A stretch of 64,000 nucleotides of DNA, taken from the NCBI GenBank assembly GCA_963781345.1, contig CAWAFQ010000008.1, positions 62,001 to 126,000 on the forward strand, given 5' to 3'. The notes beneath the pieces are model-generated. The model ran no database searches and was not told where the DNA came from. It saw only the letters and a program-made list of their open reading frames with translations. The position numbers and the translations under genes are program-made. This DNA is from JBBRHQ01 sp963781345 (GTDB taxonomy: Bacteria; Actinomycetota; Thermoleophilia; Solirubrobacterales; 70-9). Positions 9,055 through 20,432 of this stretch are shown here, one piece after another (positions within the stretch are counted from its first letter, which is position 1; every line of letters starts with the position of its first letter).

Positions 9055-9675
9055 ATGAGCGCTCTCGCCACCATCGCCAGGATGCTGGCTGCGCCCCTGT
9101 GCGCGGCCTGTGGATCGGCGTGCCCGGCGGACGAGGTCGTCTGCGCGGGCTGCGATCGGCGCCTGCGGGCGTCCGTCCCGCCCTCGGCGGGGCCGCCCCC
9201 GGGCCTCGACGCGATTCACTCCTGCGCCGGCCACGACGGCGTCGCCCGTGATCTCGTCAGGGCGCTGAAGTTTGGCCGGCTGATGACGGTCGCGCCGCTG
9301 ATGGCCGCGCGGATGGCGCAGGCTCCGGTCGGGATCCTCGGCGGTGCGCTGGTGCCGGTGCCGGCGGCGCCGCTTCGCCTGCGCAGCCGCGGCTTCGATC
9401 CCGCCGCCGAGATCGCACTCGGGCTCGCCCGGGTCACCGGACTGCCCCTCAGCGATTGCCTGCGACGCCGGGGATCGCGACGCCAGGTCGGCCGCAATCG
9501 CGCTCAGCGCCTCGGCGAGCCGCCCCGGATCCGCCTCGCCGCGCCACCGCCCCCCCGCGCCGTCCTCGTCGACGATGTCCTCACCACCGGCGCGACCCTG
9601 GCGGCATGCGCCCGGGAATTGCGGCGCGGAGGCGCCGTCGCCGTCGTTGCTGTCACCTTCGCCAGACGGCTGTGA
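9055..9675 (+). CDS. comF: ComF family phosphoribosyltransferase-like protein
   Basis: 206 residues with an N-terminal zinc-ribbon (CAACGSACPADEVVCAGC, two CxxC pairs) and a C-terminal type I PRTase domain carrying the PRPP-binding loop VLVDDVLTTGATLAAC. ComF is required for DNA uptake in competent bacteria; in actinobacteria its role is not established. The order comF–hpf–secA is conserved among actinobacteria and supports the call. Confidence 0.85.
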   Translation: MSALATIARMLAAPLCAACGSACPADEVVCAGCDRRLRASVPPSAGPPPGLDAIHSCAGHDGVARDLVRALKFGRLMTVAPLMAARMAQAPVGILGGALVPVPAAPLRLRSRGFDPAAEIALGLARVTGLPLSDCLRRRGSRRQVGRNRAQRLGEPPRIRLAAPPPPRAVLVDDVLTTGATLAACARELRRGGAVAVVAVTFARRL

Positions 9676-9752
9676 TCGTGGGCGCAGTCCCTGCTGTCGG
9701 GGTGCCGGAACCCGTAGCATCGGAGTCCGCCACCACCGACGAAGGAGGGATC

Positions 9753-10106
9753 GTGCGAATCGAGATACGGGGCCGCAACGTCAAGATCACCGACGAGCTG
9801 CGCGAGCAGGTCAACAGCAGGTTCCAGCGTGTCGGAAAGCAGGTCTCCGAGCTGGCGACCCTCGACGTCGAGCTCTACGAGGAGCGCAACCCGTCGATCG
9901 CAGACAACCAGGTCGCCGACGCGACACTGCGCCTCAAGGGCGTCACCCTGCGGGCCCGTGAAGCCTCGCCGGAGATGACGCACACGATCCACGAGCTTGC
10001 CGAGGACATCCGCCGCCAGGTGAAGAAGCATCGCGAGCTGCGGCGCAAGCGCAGCCGCACGAGGCGGGCTGTGGGGAGGCTGCGGGGGCGCTCGGCGGAG
10101 TCGTGA
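9753..10106 (+). CDS. hpf: ribosome hibernation factor (HPF/RaiA, short form)
   Basis: Binds the 30S subunit under stress or stationary phase. GTG at 9753 is preceded by GGAGGGA, which fixes the start; the longer frame upstream lies over comF and is not homologous. The 117-residue product starts MRIEIRGRNVKITDELREQV and has the S30AE/sigma-54-modulation fold pattern, ending in a very basic tail (KKHRELRRKRSRTRR). Many actinobacterial HPFs are long forms with a dimerisation domain; this one lacks it. Confidence 0.88.
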   Translation: MRIEIRGRNVKITDELREQVNSRFQRVGKQVSELATLDVELYEERNPSIADNQVADATLRLKGVTLRAREASPEMTHTIHELAEDIRRQVKKHRELRRKRSRTRRAVGRLRGRSAES

Positions 10107-10144
10107 GCAGGACCGTGGCGCCTGGCAGCTAACCTAGGTTTCCT

Positions 10145-12976
<2,832 letters not shown>

Positions 12977-13073
12977 GGGCGCGAAGGCCGTCGCATCTCG
13001 GCGTCCTCGGTCGCTCGCGTGCGGAGCACGCCACGCTCCCTGCGTCCTTGACCTGCTTGGCTTTCAAGCCCTC

Positions 13074-13442
13074 ATGACCGATCCAGTCAGTGAGTTCATC
13101 CGCGCCTTCAACGAGGGCGACCTCGACGCCTTCGTCGCCGTTCTCGACCCCGAGGTCGAGCTGCACGCCTCGCGCGGGCTGCGCCGGGGGAGGGAGGAAG
13201 CGCGAGAGTGGGCCACCCGCCCTCCCGGCGGTGTTCAGCAGGAGATCGAGTTGGGGGAGGTGCTGAAGGGGGGTGACCGTTCGCTGGCGATGATCACCCG
13301 CCGCTGGCACTGGGACGAGGATGGCTCCCCTGCGGGTGCGGACGAGATGGCCTGGCTGTTTGAGCTGCGTGAAGGACTGATCCGCAGCTGGCGCCCCTTC
13401 GCAGACCGTGCCGAGGCGCTCCGCGACTCGGGACTCGGATAG
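13074..13442 (+). CDS. SnoaL/NTF2-like protein
   Basis: 122 residues beginning MTDPVSEFIRAFNEGDLDAFVAVLDPEVELHAS, the typical N-terminal helix and first strand of the NTF2-like (SnoaL/ketosteroid-isomerase) fold, with the usual W-rich C-terminus (LIRSWRPFADRAEAL). Function cannot be assigned; the fold serves many small-molecule enzymes and non-enzymatic roles. A similar protein lies at 17997. Confidence 0.75.
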   Translation: MTDPVSEFIRAFNEGDLDAFVAVLDPEVELHASRGLRRGREEAREWATRPPGGVQQEIELGEVLKGGDRSLAMITRRWHWDEDGSPAGADEMAWLFELREGLIRSWRPFADRAEALRDSGLG

Positions 13443-13455
13443 AAGTGCGACCGCG

Positions 13456-13902
13456 GTGGCACGCGACTTCGACAGCCAGCTTCGCCCCCACATCGAGGGG
13501 CTCTTGGAGCCGGGGGAGTCGCTCGAGGGCCTGGTGGCCGCGAACCATCAGAGGACATTCTCCGGCCGTCTGCTCGCGATAGGCGTCACCGATCGGCGGC
13601 TGCTCCTGCAGCCGGTCGGCCGCCGCGGGGAGCCCGAGGGTGAGGCGGACTCCCTGCGCCCGGAGGAGGTCGTCTCCGCCGACGCCGAGGGGGCCGGAGA
13701 AGGCTGGTGGACGGAAACGGCGGTGATCATGGACCGTGCGGCGCTGACGCTGAAGCTGCGCACCGCCGACGGCGCGAAGATGAAGCTGATGATGATGCGC
13801 GGGGGCGGGGGCGGGCTGGCGAAGCTGGGAGGCGGCGAGGCTCAGCAGGAGGGAGTCGCGGCGCTCGCCGCCTGGCTCGATCGCCGCTTCGACGGCAGTT
13901 GA
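13456..13902 (+). CDS. hypothetical protein, possible bacterial PH-like domain
   Basis: About 148 residues (GTG at 13456; another GTG at 13408 would overlap the preceding gene). Sequence such as LEPGESLEGLVAANHQR…GRLLAIGVTDRRLLLQPVGR resembles the start of bacterial PH-domain proteins, in which a GVTDRRLLL-like strand recurs. A Met/Gly-rich loop (MKLMMMRGGGGG) lies near the C-terminus. No catalytic motif and no clear Shine-Dalgarno sequence. Confidence 0.6.
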   Translation: MARDFDSQLRPHIEGLLEPGESLEGLVAANHQRTFSGRLLAIGVTDRRLLLQPVGRRGEPEGEADSLRPEEVVSADAEGAGEGWWTETAVIMDRAALTLKLRTADGAKMKLMMMRGGGGGLAKLGGGEAQQEGVAALAAWLDRRFDGS

Positions 13903-13931
13903 GTTTCGCCGCTGTTAGTCTGCCGGTCGAC

Positions 13932-14408
13932 ATGACCCGCCTGAGGACCCTGCTGGCCGTCATCTGCGCCCTCGCCCTGCTTGGAGCGACGCTCGCCCAG
14001 GCGGCCGCGACCCCGAAGCCGCCGACCGGTCCCTGGAAGCTCAACGGCGCCACCGGTGGCTTCACGCTGAGGAAGGGCACGGGGAGCAAGCGCGGCAAGA
14101 TCTTCCTCAGTGACCTCCATTTCAAGACCGGTCTCTATGCAGGCTGCCCGAGCAAGGTGTCCACGGTCCGCGTCCTCGGGCGCTACGCACTGAAGACGTT
14201 CACACGTGGCGGATACACAACCTGGGGGGTGGGGCGCAACACCGGCGGTGACGTCACCCCTCGTGCCGGCAAGGTCAGGGTGGGCGGCAAGACCTACAAC
14301 GGCGAGTTCTACGTCGTCTGGAACTACGCCAATCCGAGGCAGGTCTTCGGCGGCTCGATCCAGTTCGGCACCTGCCTCTCGCAGTTCACCTTCGGCACGC
14401 CCAGGTAA
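13932..14408 (+). CDS. secreted protein of unknown function
   Basis: 158 residues with a Sec signal peptide (MTRLRTLLAVICALALLGATLAQA, cleavage after AQA). The mature part is Gly/Thr/Lys-rich with two cysteines (YAGCPSKVS and FGTCLSQ) that could form a disulphide, and looks all-beta. No family recognised. It ends 9 bp before prfB and may be co-transcribed with it. Confidence 0.6.
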   Translation: MTRLRTLLAVICALALLGATLAQAAATPKPPTGPWKLNGATGGFTLRKGTGSKRGKIFLSDLHFKTGLYAGCPSKVSTVRVLGRYALKTFTRGGYTTWGVGRNTGGDVTPRAGKVRVGGKTYNGEFYVVWNYANPRQVFGGSIQFGTCLSQFTFGTPR

Positions 14409-14417
14409 CCTGCGGCC

Positions 14418-15537
14418 ATGGCCGACGCCGCACCCGCAGAGTCAGTAGCCCCGCGCCTGGCCGCCGTCCGCGAGCAGCTGTCCCTGCTCTCGGACTACCT
14501 TTGACCCGGCTGCGCTCGAGGCCGAGGTAGCCAGGCTCGAGGAGGAGATGCAGCGTCCCGGATTCTGGGACGACCAGGCGAGCGCCGCGAGGATCTCCGG
14601 GGCCCACGCCCGCGCCCAGCGCAAGCTGAAGACCTTCCGCGAGATCGAATCCGACGCCGCCGACCTCGACGAGCTCGCCGAGATGGCGGCAGAGGACGAG
14701 GAGATGGCCTCGGAGCTGGCGACGCAGCTCGCTTCGGTCGAAGGACGGCTTGCCGAGCTCGAGGAGGCGCGCCTGTTCAGCGGGGAGTACGACGCCGGGG
14801 ACGCGGTCGTCACCGTCCACGCCGGTGCCGGCGGCACCGACTCGCAGGACTGGGCTGAGATGCTCCTGCGGATGTACCTGCGCTGGGCCGAGCGCCGCGG
14901 CTTCGAGGTCGAGATGAAGGAGGCTTCGCCGGGAGAGGAGGCCGGGCTGAAGTCGGCGACCTTCATCGCCCGCGGCGAGAACGCCTACGGCCTCTTCGCC
15001 GCCGAGCGCGGGGTCCACCGCCTGGTGCGGATCTCGCCCTTCGACTCCTCCTCGCGCCGCCACACCAGCTTCGCCCAGGTCGACGTCGCCCCCCTCGTCG
15101 ACGAAGAGGTCGACGTCGAGGTCGATGAGGCCGACCTGCGGATCGACACCTACCGGGCCTCGGGCGCCGGTGGGCAGCATGTGAACAAGACGGACTCAGC
15201 GGTGCGGATTACCCACCTCCCGACCGGCACCGTCGTCCAGTGCCAGAACGAGCGCTCCCAGACCCAGAACAAGGCCGTCGCGATGCAGTTCCTGCGCTCG
15301 AAGCTGATCGAGCTCGAGGAGCGAAAGCGGGCAGAGGAGATGGCCAAGGTGCGGGGGGAGGTCAAGGACGTCGCCTGGGGCTCGCAGATCCGCAGCTACT
15401 TCCTCCACCCCGACCAGCGGGTCAAGGACCACCGCACCGGGCATGAGTCGGGTGACACCGAGGGGGTCCTCAACGGCGACATCGACGATTTCATCCGGGA
15501 TTACCTCAACAAGACGGCGGCGTCTTCGGCGAACTGA
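14418..15537 (+). CDS. prfB: peptide chain release factor 2, programmed +1 frameshift
   Basis: RF2 recognises UGA and UAA. A short first frame (ATG 14418, 28 codons, ending …SDYL) stops at TGA 14502-14504; translation continues +1 from GAC 14503 to 15537, giving 372 residues. The slip site CTT TGA C at 14499-14505 is the canonical autoregulatory site of bacterial prfB. The main frame holds SPFD (RISPFDSSS, the stop-reading motif of RF2) and GGQ (GAGGQHVNKTDSAVRI, peptidyl-tRNA hydrolysis). A Shine-Dalgarno-like stimulator directly upstream of the site is weak here (only CGGAC). Confidence 0.95.
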
Positions 15538-15636
15538 GGCCGGGGTCGGGACCCCCCCCGGCTCAAATTTCGCCGCGCGAAATCACGGGCCGCCGGCTGG
15601 GGCACCAAGACCCGCCCGGCACCCCAGCGGCACACC

Positions 15637-15685
15637 GTCGAGTGGACGAAAACCCTCGCATAGCTAGGGAAATCGTCCACTCGAC
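15637..15685. terminator. strong stem-loop between convergent prfB and ogt
   Basis: Perfect 13-bp inverted repeat: GTCGAGTGGACGA at 15637-15649 and its complement at 15673-15685. A second inner stem CCCT/AGGG closes a 9-nt loop. It lies about 100 bp from each of two converging stop codons, so a bidirectional terminator is the simplest reading, but there is no U-tract. Just downstream a 20-bp near-direct repeat (CGACCGATGCCG…GCGCTC) occurs twice, at about 15682-15721. Confidence 0.4.
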
Positions 15686-15772
15686 CGATGCCGTCGCGCT
15701 CCGACCGATGCCGGCGCGCTCCGGTCGGCACCAGCGCTCACCCACCGACGCCGCCGCTCTCGACGGGGACCG

Positions 15773-16405
15773 CTAGAGGGATCCCTCGAGGTGGAGGAGG
15801 GCCTCCTTCATCTCGAGGCCGCCGCCGTAGCCGCCCAGGGCTCCGCCGCTGCGCAGGACGCGGTGGCAGGGGACGATGATCGGGATTGGGTTGGAGCCGA
15901 GGGCGGAGCCGGCGGCGCGCTGGGCGCGTTCGTTGCCGGCCCTCTTCGCCATATCGGTGTAGCTCATCGTTTCGCCGTAGGGAATCCTCGCGGTCGCTTG
16001 CAGGACCCTGCGGCGGAAGCCGTGGGTCAGCTGCCAGTCGAGGGGGAGGTCGAACTCGCGCAGCTCGCCGGCGAAGTAGCGGTCCAGCTCTCGCCGCGCC
16101 TCGTCGAGTCGGGCGGGTGACTCGAGGACCCGCGGCGAGACGCGCTCGGCGAGGTCGGAGAGGACCTGCTCCGGATCCTGGTTAGGCAGCCCCAGCCTGA
16201 CCAACCCCCTCGGGGTGGCGGCGAGGAGCATGGGACCGTAGGGCGAGTCCTCGATCGCGTAGGCGACATCCACCAGCCCCTTCTCGTCGGCGAGCTTGGC
16301 GAAGCGGCCCCTGGCCGCGGCAACCGAGCCGGCCGAGGCGGCCACCCGCAGGCCCCCCAGCAACTCCTCTGCCGTCTGCTCTGCGGAATCCTTCTCTGCG
16401 GTCAT
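15773..16405 (-). CDS. ogt: methylated-DNA–protein-cysteine methyltransferase
   Basis: Suicide repair of O6-alkylguanine. 210 residues; ATG overlaps the stop of the upstream sigma factor. The active-site motif is NPIPIIVPCHRVLRSGG (Cys180), with the helix-turn-helix segment YGETMSYTDMAKRAG and an N-terminal RNase-H-like half (DVAYAIEDSPYGPMLLAATPRGLVRLG). The first 45 residues (AEQTAEELLGGLRVAASAG…) are a helical extension not needed for repair and could interact with the sigma factor; that is inference. Confidence 0.93.
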   Translation of the reverse strand: MTAEKDSAEQTAEELLGGLRVAASAGSVAAARGRFAKLADEKGLVDVAYAIEDSPYGPMLLAATPRGLVRLGLPNQDPEQVLSDLAERVSPRVLESPARLDEARRELDRYFAGELREFDLPLDWQLTHGFRRRVLQATARIPYGETMSYTDMAKRAGNERAQRAAGSALGSNPIPIIVPCHRVLRSGGALGGYGGGLEMKEALLHLEGSL

Positions 16406-16863
16406 GCCAGCACCTCCCTCAGCCTCTTGACTCCTTCATGGACATTTCTGCGCGCGGCCTCCTCCGAGCAGCCGGTTGCGCTCGCGATCTCCCGGTGCGG
16501 CATGTCACAGGCAAACCGCAGCGCAACCGCGGTGCGCTGTTTCGGCGGTAATCCCGCCACCGCACCCCAGATGCCGCTGCGCGGTTGTGGTCCAGGCACC
16601 GGGACCTCGGGGGCGTCCCCGGTCGGTGTCGGCCGTCGCTTCCGGTTGCGGTGGTGGTCGATCGCCTTGCGGTTGGCGATCGTCAGGAGCCAGCCACGGA
16701 GATTCCGCTCGTCCTCGAGCTTCGGATAGGCCCGCAGCGCCGCGAGGAACGTCTCCTGGAAGCAGTCCTCGGCATCCTGCGGGCCGACTGCGGCAATCAG
16801 GAAGCCGAGAACGTCGCCGGAATGGCGGTCGAGCAGGCTCTGAAATGGCTGATGCGCGTTCAA
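16402..16863 (-). CDS. ECF-type RNA polymerase sigma factor
   Basis: 153 residues with sigma region 2 (DAEDCFQETFLAALRAYPKLEDERNLRGWLLTIANRKAIDHHR) and region 4 (LPPKQRTAVALRFACDMPHREIASATGCSEEAARRNVHEGVKRLREVLA). It overlaps ogt by 4 nt, so the two are translationally coupled. No zinc-anti-sigma gene is adjacent. Regulation through the alkyltransferase, or simple co-expression for alkylation stress, would both fit. Confidence 0.9.
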   Translation of the reverse strand: MNAHQPFQSLLDRHSGDVLGFLIAAVGPQDAEDCFQETFLAALRAYPKLEDERNLRGWLLTIANRKAIDHHRNRKRRPTPTGDAPEVPVPGPQPRSGIWGAVAGLPPKQRTAVALRFACDMPHREIASATGCSEEAARRNVHEGVKRLREVLA

Positions 16864-17005
16864 ACCGTTGATTAAACGCCCCGGCGGCCGAAAACGTGAG
16901 ATCGAAGTCGAAGAAGTGGGAGCGGCCCCGCGGCCGTGAGACCGGCGATCGAAGGTGGCTCGCCTCCGATGGCGTGAGATAGACGCCTGCGTCTAGTCTG
17001 CCGCG

Positions 17006-17842
17006 ATGGCCGAGAAGCTCGACCTCGCCTCGATCGTCACCCGCGCCCTGGGGGAGGACCTCAGGGGCCGTGACGTCACCGCCGATGCGGTCGTCCCGCA
17101 GGGCGCCCGCGCCCGCGCCTCGATCATCCAGAAGCAGCCCGGGGTCCTCTTCGGATTCGACACCACCCGCGAGACGATGCGGCAGTGCGCGATCGAGGAC
17201 TTCGAGGTGCTGGCTGCCGAGGGCCACTGGCGCGACGATGTTCCCGCGACGGTCGCCACCGCCGCCGGCCTCGCGGCCTCGCTCCTTGCCGGCGAGCGGA
17301 CCGCGCTCAACCTGCTCGGCCACCTGAGCGGGATTGCGACGCTGACCGCTCGCTACGTCGACGCGGTAGCCGGGACCGGCGCCAGGATTCTCGACACCCG
17401 CAAGACGACACCGGGCCTGCGGTGGCTGGAGAAGGCGGCGGTCGCCGCCGGGGGCGGGACGAATCACCGCATGGGTCTGCACGATGCGATCCTGATCAAG
17501 GAGAACCACATCGCCCTCGTCGGCAGTCTCGAGCTGGCAGTCGAACGGGCACTCACGACCGGGATGCCGGTCGAGGTCGAGTGCCGCGACCTCGGCGAGG
17601 TCGAGAGTGCGATCGACGCGGGAGCCGACCGCATCCTGCTCGACAACATGGAGCCCGGCGAGATCCGCAAGGCGGTGGAAATAAGGGGCCAGCGAGGCGC
17701 GCCTGCGTTTGAGGCCTCGGGCGGCGTCAGCCTCGAGACCGTGCGCGGGATCGCTGAGACCGGGGTCGAGTTCATCTCGGTCGGCGCGCTCACCCACTCG
17801 GCTCCGGCACTCGACCTCAGCATGATGATCGAGGCAGCCTGA
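17006..17842 (+). CDS. nadC: nicotinate-nucleotide pyrophosphorylase (carboxylating)
   Basis: Converts quinolinate and PRPP to nicotinate mononucleotide in de novo NAD synthesis. 278 residues. Signatures: GEDLRGRDVTADAVV, ERTALNLLGHLSGIATLT, DTRKTTPGLRWLEKAAVAAGGGTNHRMGLHDAILIKENH, EVECRDLGEV, DNMEP and EASGGVSLETV. nadA lies 1.5 kb downstream; nadB is not in the window. Confidence 0.96.
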   Translation: MAEKLDLASIVTRALGEDLRGRDVTADAVVPQGARARASIIQKQPGVLFGFDTTRETMRQCAIEDFEVLAAEGHWRDDVPATVATAAGLAASLLAGERTALNLLGHLSGIATLTARYVDAVAGTGARILDTRKTTPGLRWLEKAAVAAGGGTNHRMGLHDAILIKENHIALVGSLELAVERALTTGMPVEVECRDLGEVESAIDAGADRILLDNMEPGEIRKAVEIRGQRGAPAFEASGGVSLETVRGIAETGVEFISVGALTHSAPALDLSMMIEAA

Positions 17843-17996
17843 ACTGACCCGGTGGGGGGGTGGGGTCGGGGGCATGGCCCTGGCCGGCCAGCCCGGGCCG
17901 CTGGGGGAGCGCCGGGTCGGGCAGCTCCGAGCCGCGGGTCCCTGCGCCCGGTCGCCGGCAGCGGCAAAACCGTCGCTTTCGCAATACTGGGTAGCA

Positions 17997-18392
17997 ATGA
18001 ACGGCGAGGAATTGGTGCGCAGCGCCCTGGGCGCATTCAACCGGGGGGATCGCAAGGCGGTCGAGACGCTGCTCGCCCCCGACTTCGAGCTGGTCTCACC
18101 GATGTCGGACATGAGGGGGCATCCCTACCAGGGACGCGAGGGCGCCCAGCAGTGGGTCGACGACCTCAGGGACATCTTCTCGGGCCTCGAGATGGAGGTC
18201 GACGAGTTTGTCGTGATCCGCGACGGCCGCCTACTCGGCCTCGGTTCGGCCCGAATCCAGGGCCGCACCAGCGGCCTCGACTATGCGCAGCCGGTGGCAC
18301 TGGTGATCGACCTCGGCAAGGCTCAGATTCGCAGGGTCCGGCTGCTTTTCGATCACGACGAGGGCCGCCGTCAGGCAGCGGCCCTCGACTAG
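17997..18392 (+). CDS. SnoaL/NTF2-like protein
   Basis: 131 residues, ATG at 17997. MNGEELVRSALGAFNRGDRKAVETLLAPDFELVSPMS and YQGREGAQQWVDDLRDIFSGLEMEVDEFVVIRDGRLLGLGSARIQGR fit the SnoaL-like fold closely. Same fold class as the protein at 13074 but not a close copy. The specific role is unknown. Confidence 0.75.
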   Translation: MNGEELVRSALGAFNRGDRKAVETLLAPDFELVSPMSDMRGHPYQGREGAQQWVDDLRDIFSGLEMEVDEFVVIRDGRLLGLGSARIQGRTSGLDYAQPVALVIDLGKAQIRRVRLLFDHDEGRRQAAALD

Positions 18393-18446
18393 ATCGCGCT
18401 CGCCTTCGCGGTCACCTCGGCAGGAGGATGGCGCTCGCCGCCGGGG

Positions 18447-19295
18447 TCACTTCAGCAGGCGCGAGAGGCGCCGGTCCTTGAGCACGCGTCCTCCGGTCTG
18501 CTCGGCGGGGCAGTAGTTCGTCTGGTGCTCGGAGAAGAAGACGGCCTCGATCGTCGTACCGCAGCGCGGGCACGGCTCGCCTTCGCGGCGATGAACCTTC
18601 AGCGGCATCGGCAGCTTGTCCGGAACCCGCTCGCCGACCACCTCCTCGTAGTGGTCGATCGCCTCGCCGAGGACCCCGAGCGCGCCGCGCAGCGATTCGA
18701 CCTCCTCGGCCGAGAGCTCGGACCCCTTGCGGAAGGGTGAGAGCCGCGCCTCCCAGAGAATCTCGTCCACCCACGAGCGCCCGATCCCGGCGATAGTGCG
18801 CTGATCCCGAAGCAGCGGGTGCAGATGGCGGGGCTGGTCGATCAGCGCCGCGAACTCCTCCGCCGGGGGGGCCGGCCAGGCTTCGGGCCCCAGCGTCGCG
18901 ACCATCTCGTCCACGGCCACCGCGGCCGAGGGGAGGAGTTTCGCCCAGGCCCGCTGCCGGGTGCCGAACTCGCGCAGCCGCAGCTCGCGGCCGTCGGAGA
19001 GCCCCAGCAGGAGGCGGGAGGCGCGATCACGGCGGGAGGCCGGCTTGTCGAATACTCCGAGCCGGCCCGCGGACATCAGGTGGACCAGCAGCGAAGCCTC
19101 CCCGGAGAAGGCGATGACGGGCATCTTGGCGATCCGTCTGACGGACTCGATCGTGCGGTCGGCGAGGGAGTCGAGTGGCGGCTCGAACGTCTTCATCGTG
19201 TTCATCCCGGGTGCGCTCGCCGAGCTGATCAGCGCACCGGCGAGAGCGACGTCAAGGCGGCGCGACGTGATCTCGACCTCCGGCAGTTCGGGCAT
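18447..19295 (-). CDS. Fpg/Nei family DNA glycosylase, atypical zinc finger
   Basis: Base-excision repair glycosylase/AP lyase. Begins MPELPEVEITSRRLD, with the catalytic Pro1-Glu2 exposed after Met removal, and has the helix-two-turn-helix segment (LRDQRTIAGIGRSWVDEILWEARLSPF). Two departures from E. coli MutM: GIGR replaces GIGN, and the zinc finger reads CPRCGTTIEAVFFSEHQTNYCPAEQ, with Glu where the fourth Cys is expected. 282 residues. It may be an actinobacterial subfamily rather than true MutM, so I give no symbol. Confidence 0.85.
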   Translation of the reverse strand: MPELPEVEITSRRLDVALAGALISSASAPGMNTMKTFEPPLDSLADRTIESVRRIAKMPVIAFSGEASLLVHLMSAGRLGVFDKPASRRDRASRLLLGLSDGRELRLREFGTRQRAWAKLLPSAAVAVDEMVATLGPEAWPAPPAEEFAALIDQPRHLHPLLRDQRTIAGIGRSWVDEILWEARLSPFRKGSELSAEEVESLRGALGVLGEAIDHYEEVVGERVPDKLPMPLKVHRREGEPCPRCGTTIEAVFFSEHQTNYCPAEQTGGRVLKDRRLSRLLK

Positions 19296-19389
19296 GCCCG
19301 CAGGGTAGACTCAGTTCAAGTTCATTCGACCGGATCTAGGCGACGCGAGTGCGCCGCCGGGCTGGCGAACATCGGAAACGGAGGGCTCC

Positions 19390-20421
19390 ATGCGGGAGCT
19401 GCCAACGCTGCAACCCATTGCGCCGTCGAACCTCACTCCCGAGGAGATTGCGGAGCTGAGCGCCGAGGTTCGTTCACTTGCGAGCGAGCGCAACGCGGTC
19501 ATCCTCGCCCACAACTACCAGGTGCCCGAGATCCAGGATGTCGCCGACTATCTCGGCGACTCGCTCGGTCTATCCCGTCAGGCCGAGAGCACCGACGCCG
19601 AGCTGATCGTCTTCTGCGGCGTCCACTTCATGGCCGAGACCGCGTCGATTCTCTCGCCCTCGAAGACGGTCCTGATCCCCGACCTCGACGCCGGGTGTTC
19701 GCTGTCTGACTCGATCAACGCCGACGAGCTTCGCGCCTGGAAGGCCGAGCATCCCGGGGCCAAGGTCGTGATGTACGTGAACACCTCCGCCGAGGTCAAG
19801 GCCGAGACCGACTACTGCTGCACGTCTTCGAACGCGGTCAGCGTTGTCGAGCACATCTGGGCCGAGCACGGGCCGGAGCAGGAGATCCTCTTCGGCCCCG
19901 ACATGTGGCTCGGGGCCTTCGTCGAGCGCGAGACCGGGATCTTCTCCGACCCCGAGCGGCGCCGGCGCTTCCACATCTGGGACGGTGAATGCCACGTCCA
20001 CGCCGGTATCAGGCCCGAGGACATTGCGCGAACCCGCGCCGAGCATCCGGAGGCGGAGTTCCTGATCCACCCCGAGTGCGGCTGCTCGACCCAGGCGATG
20101 GAGTTCGTCGCCGCCGGCGATATCGACCCCGAGGGCGTGCACATGCTCTCCACCTCGGGAATGCTCAAGCACGTCGAGGCCAACCCCAACGGCACCTACA
20201 TCGTCGCCACCGAGAACGGAATGCTCTATCCGCTGCATCAGGCCGCCCCCGGGGCGAGCCTGATCGAGGCCAACCGGATGGCCTTCTGCAAGTACATGAA
20301 GATGATCACCCTGCCGAAGCTGCGCGACTCGCTGCGAGAGGTGAGGTTCGAGGTCAGCGTCACGCCCGAGATAGCAGAGCGGGCGCGGCTGCCGATCGAG
20401 CGCATGGTCGCGATCGGCTGA
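19390..20421 (+). CDS. nadA: quinolinate synthase
   Basis: [4Fe-4S] enzyme condensing iminoaspartate with dihydroxyacetone phosphate to quinolinate. 343 residues. Cluster cysteines are visible in FCGVHFMAETA, the YCCTSSNAV segment and HPECGCSTQAMEF; other signatures are ILAHNYQVPEIQDVADYLGDS, NTSAEVKAETD and TSGMLKH. Works with nadC (17006). Start ATG at 19390 has GGAGGG 6-7 nt upstream. Confidence 0.96.
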   Translation: MRELPTLQPIAPSNLTPEEIAELSAEVRSLASERNAVILAHNYQVPEIQDVADYLGDSLGLSRQAESTDAELIVFCGVHFMAETASILSPSKTVLIPDLDAGCSLSDSINADELRAWKAEHPGAKVVMYVNTSAEVKAETDYCCTSSNAVSVVEHIWAEHGPEQEILFGPDMWLGAFVERETGIFSDPERRRRFHIWDGECHVHAGIRPEDIARTRAEHPEAEFLIHPECGCSTQAMEFVAAGDIDPEGVHMLSTSGMLKHVEANPNGTYIVATENGMLYPLHQAAPGASLIEANRMAFCKYMKMITLPKLRDSLREVRFEVSVTPEIAERARLPIERMVAIG

Positions 20422-20432
20422 AGCGGTCCGCC

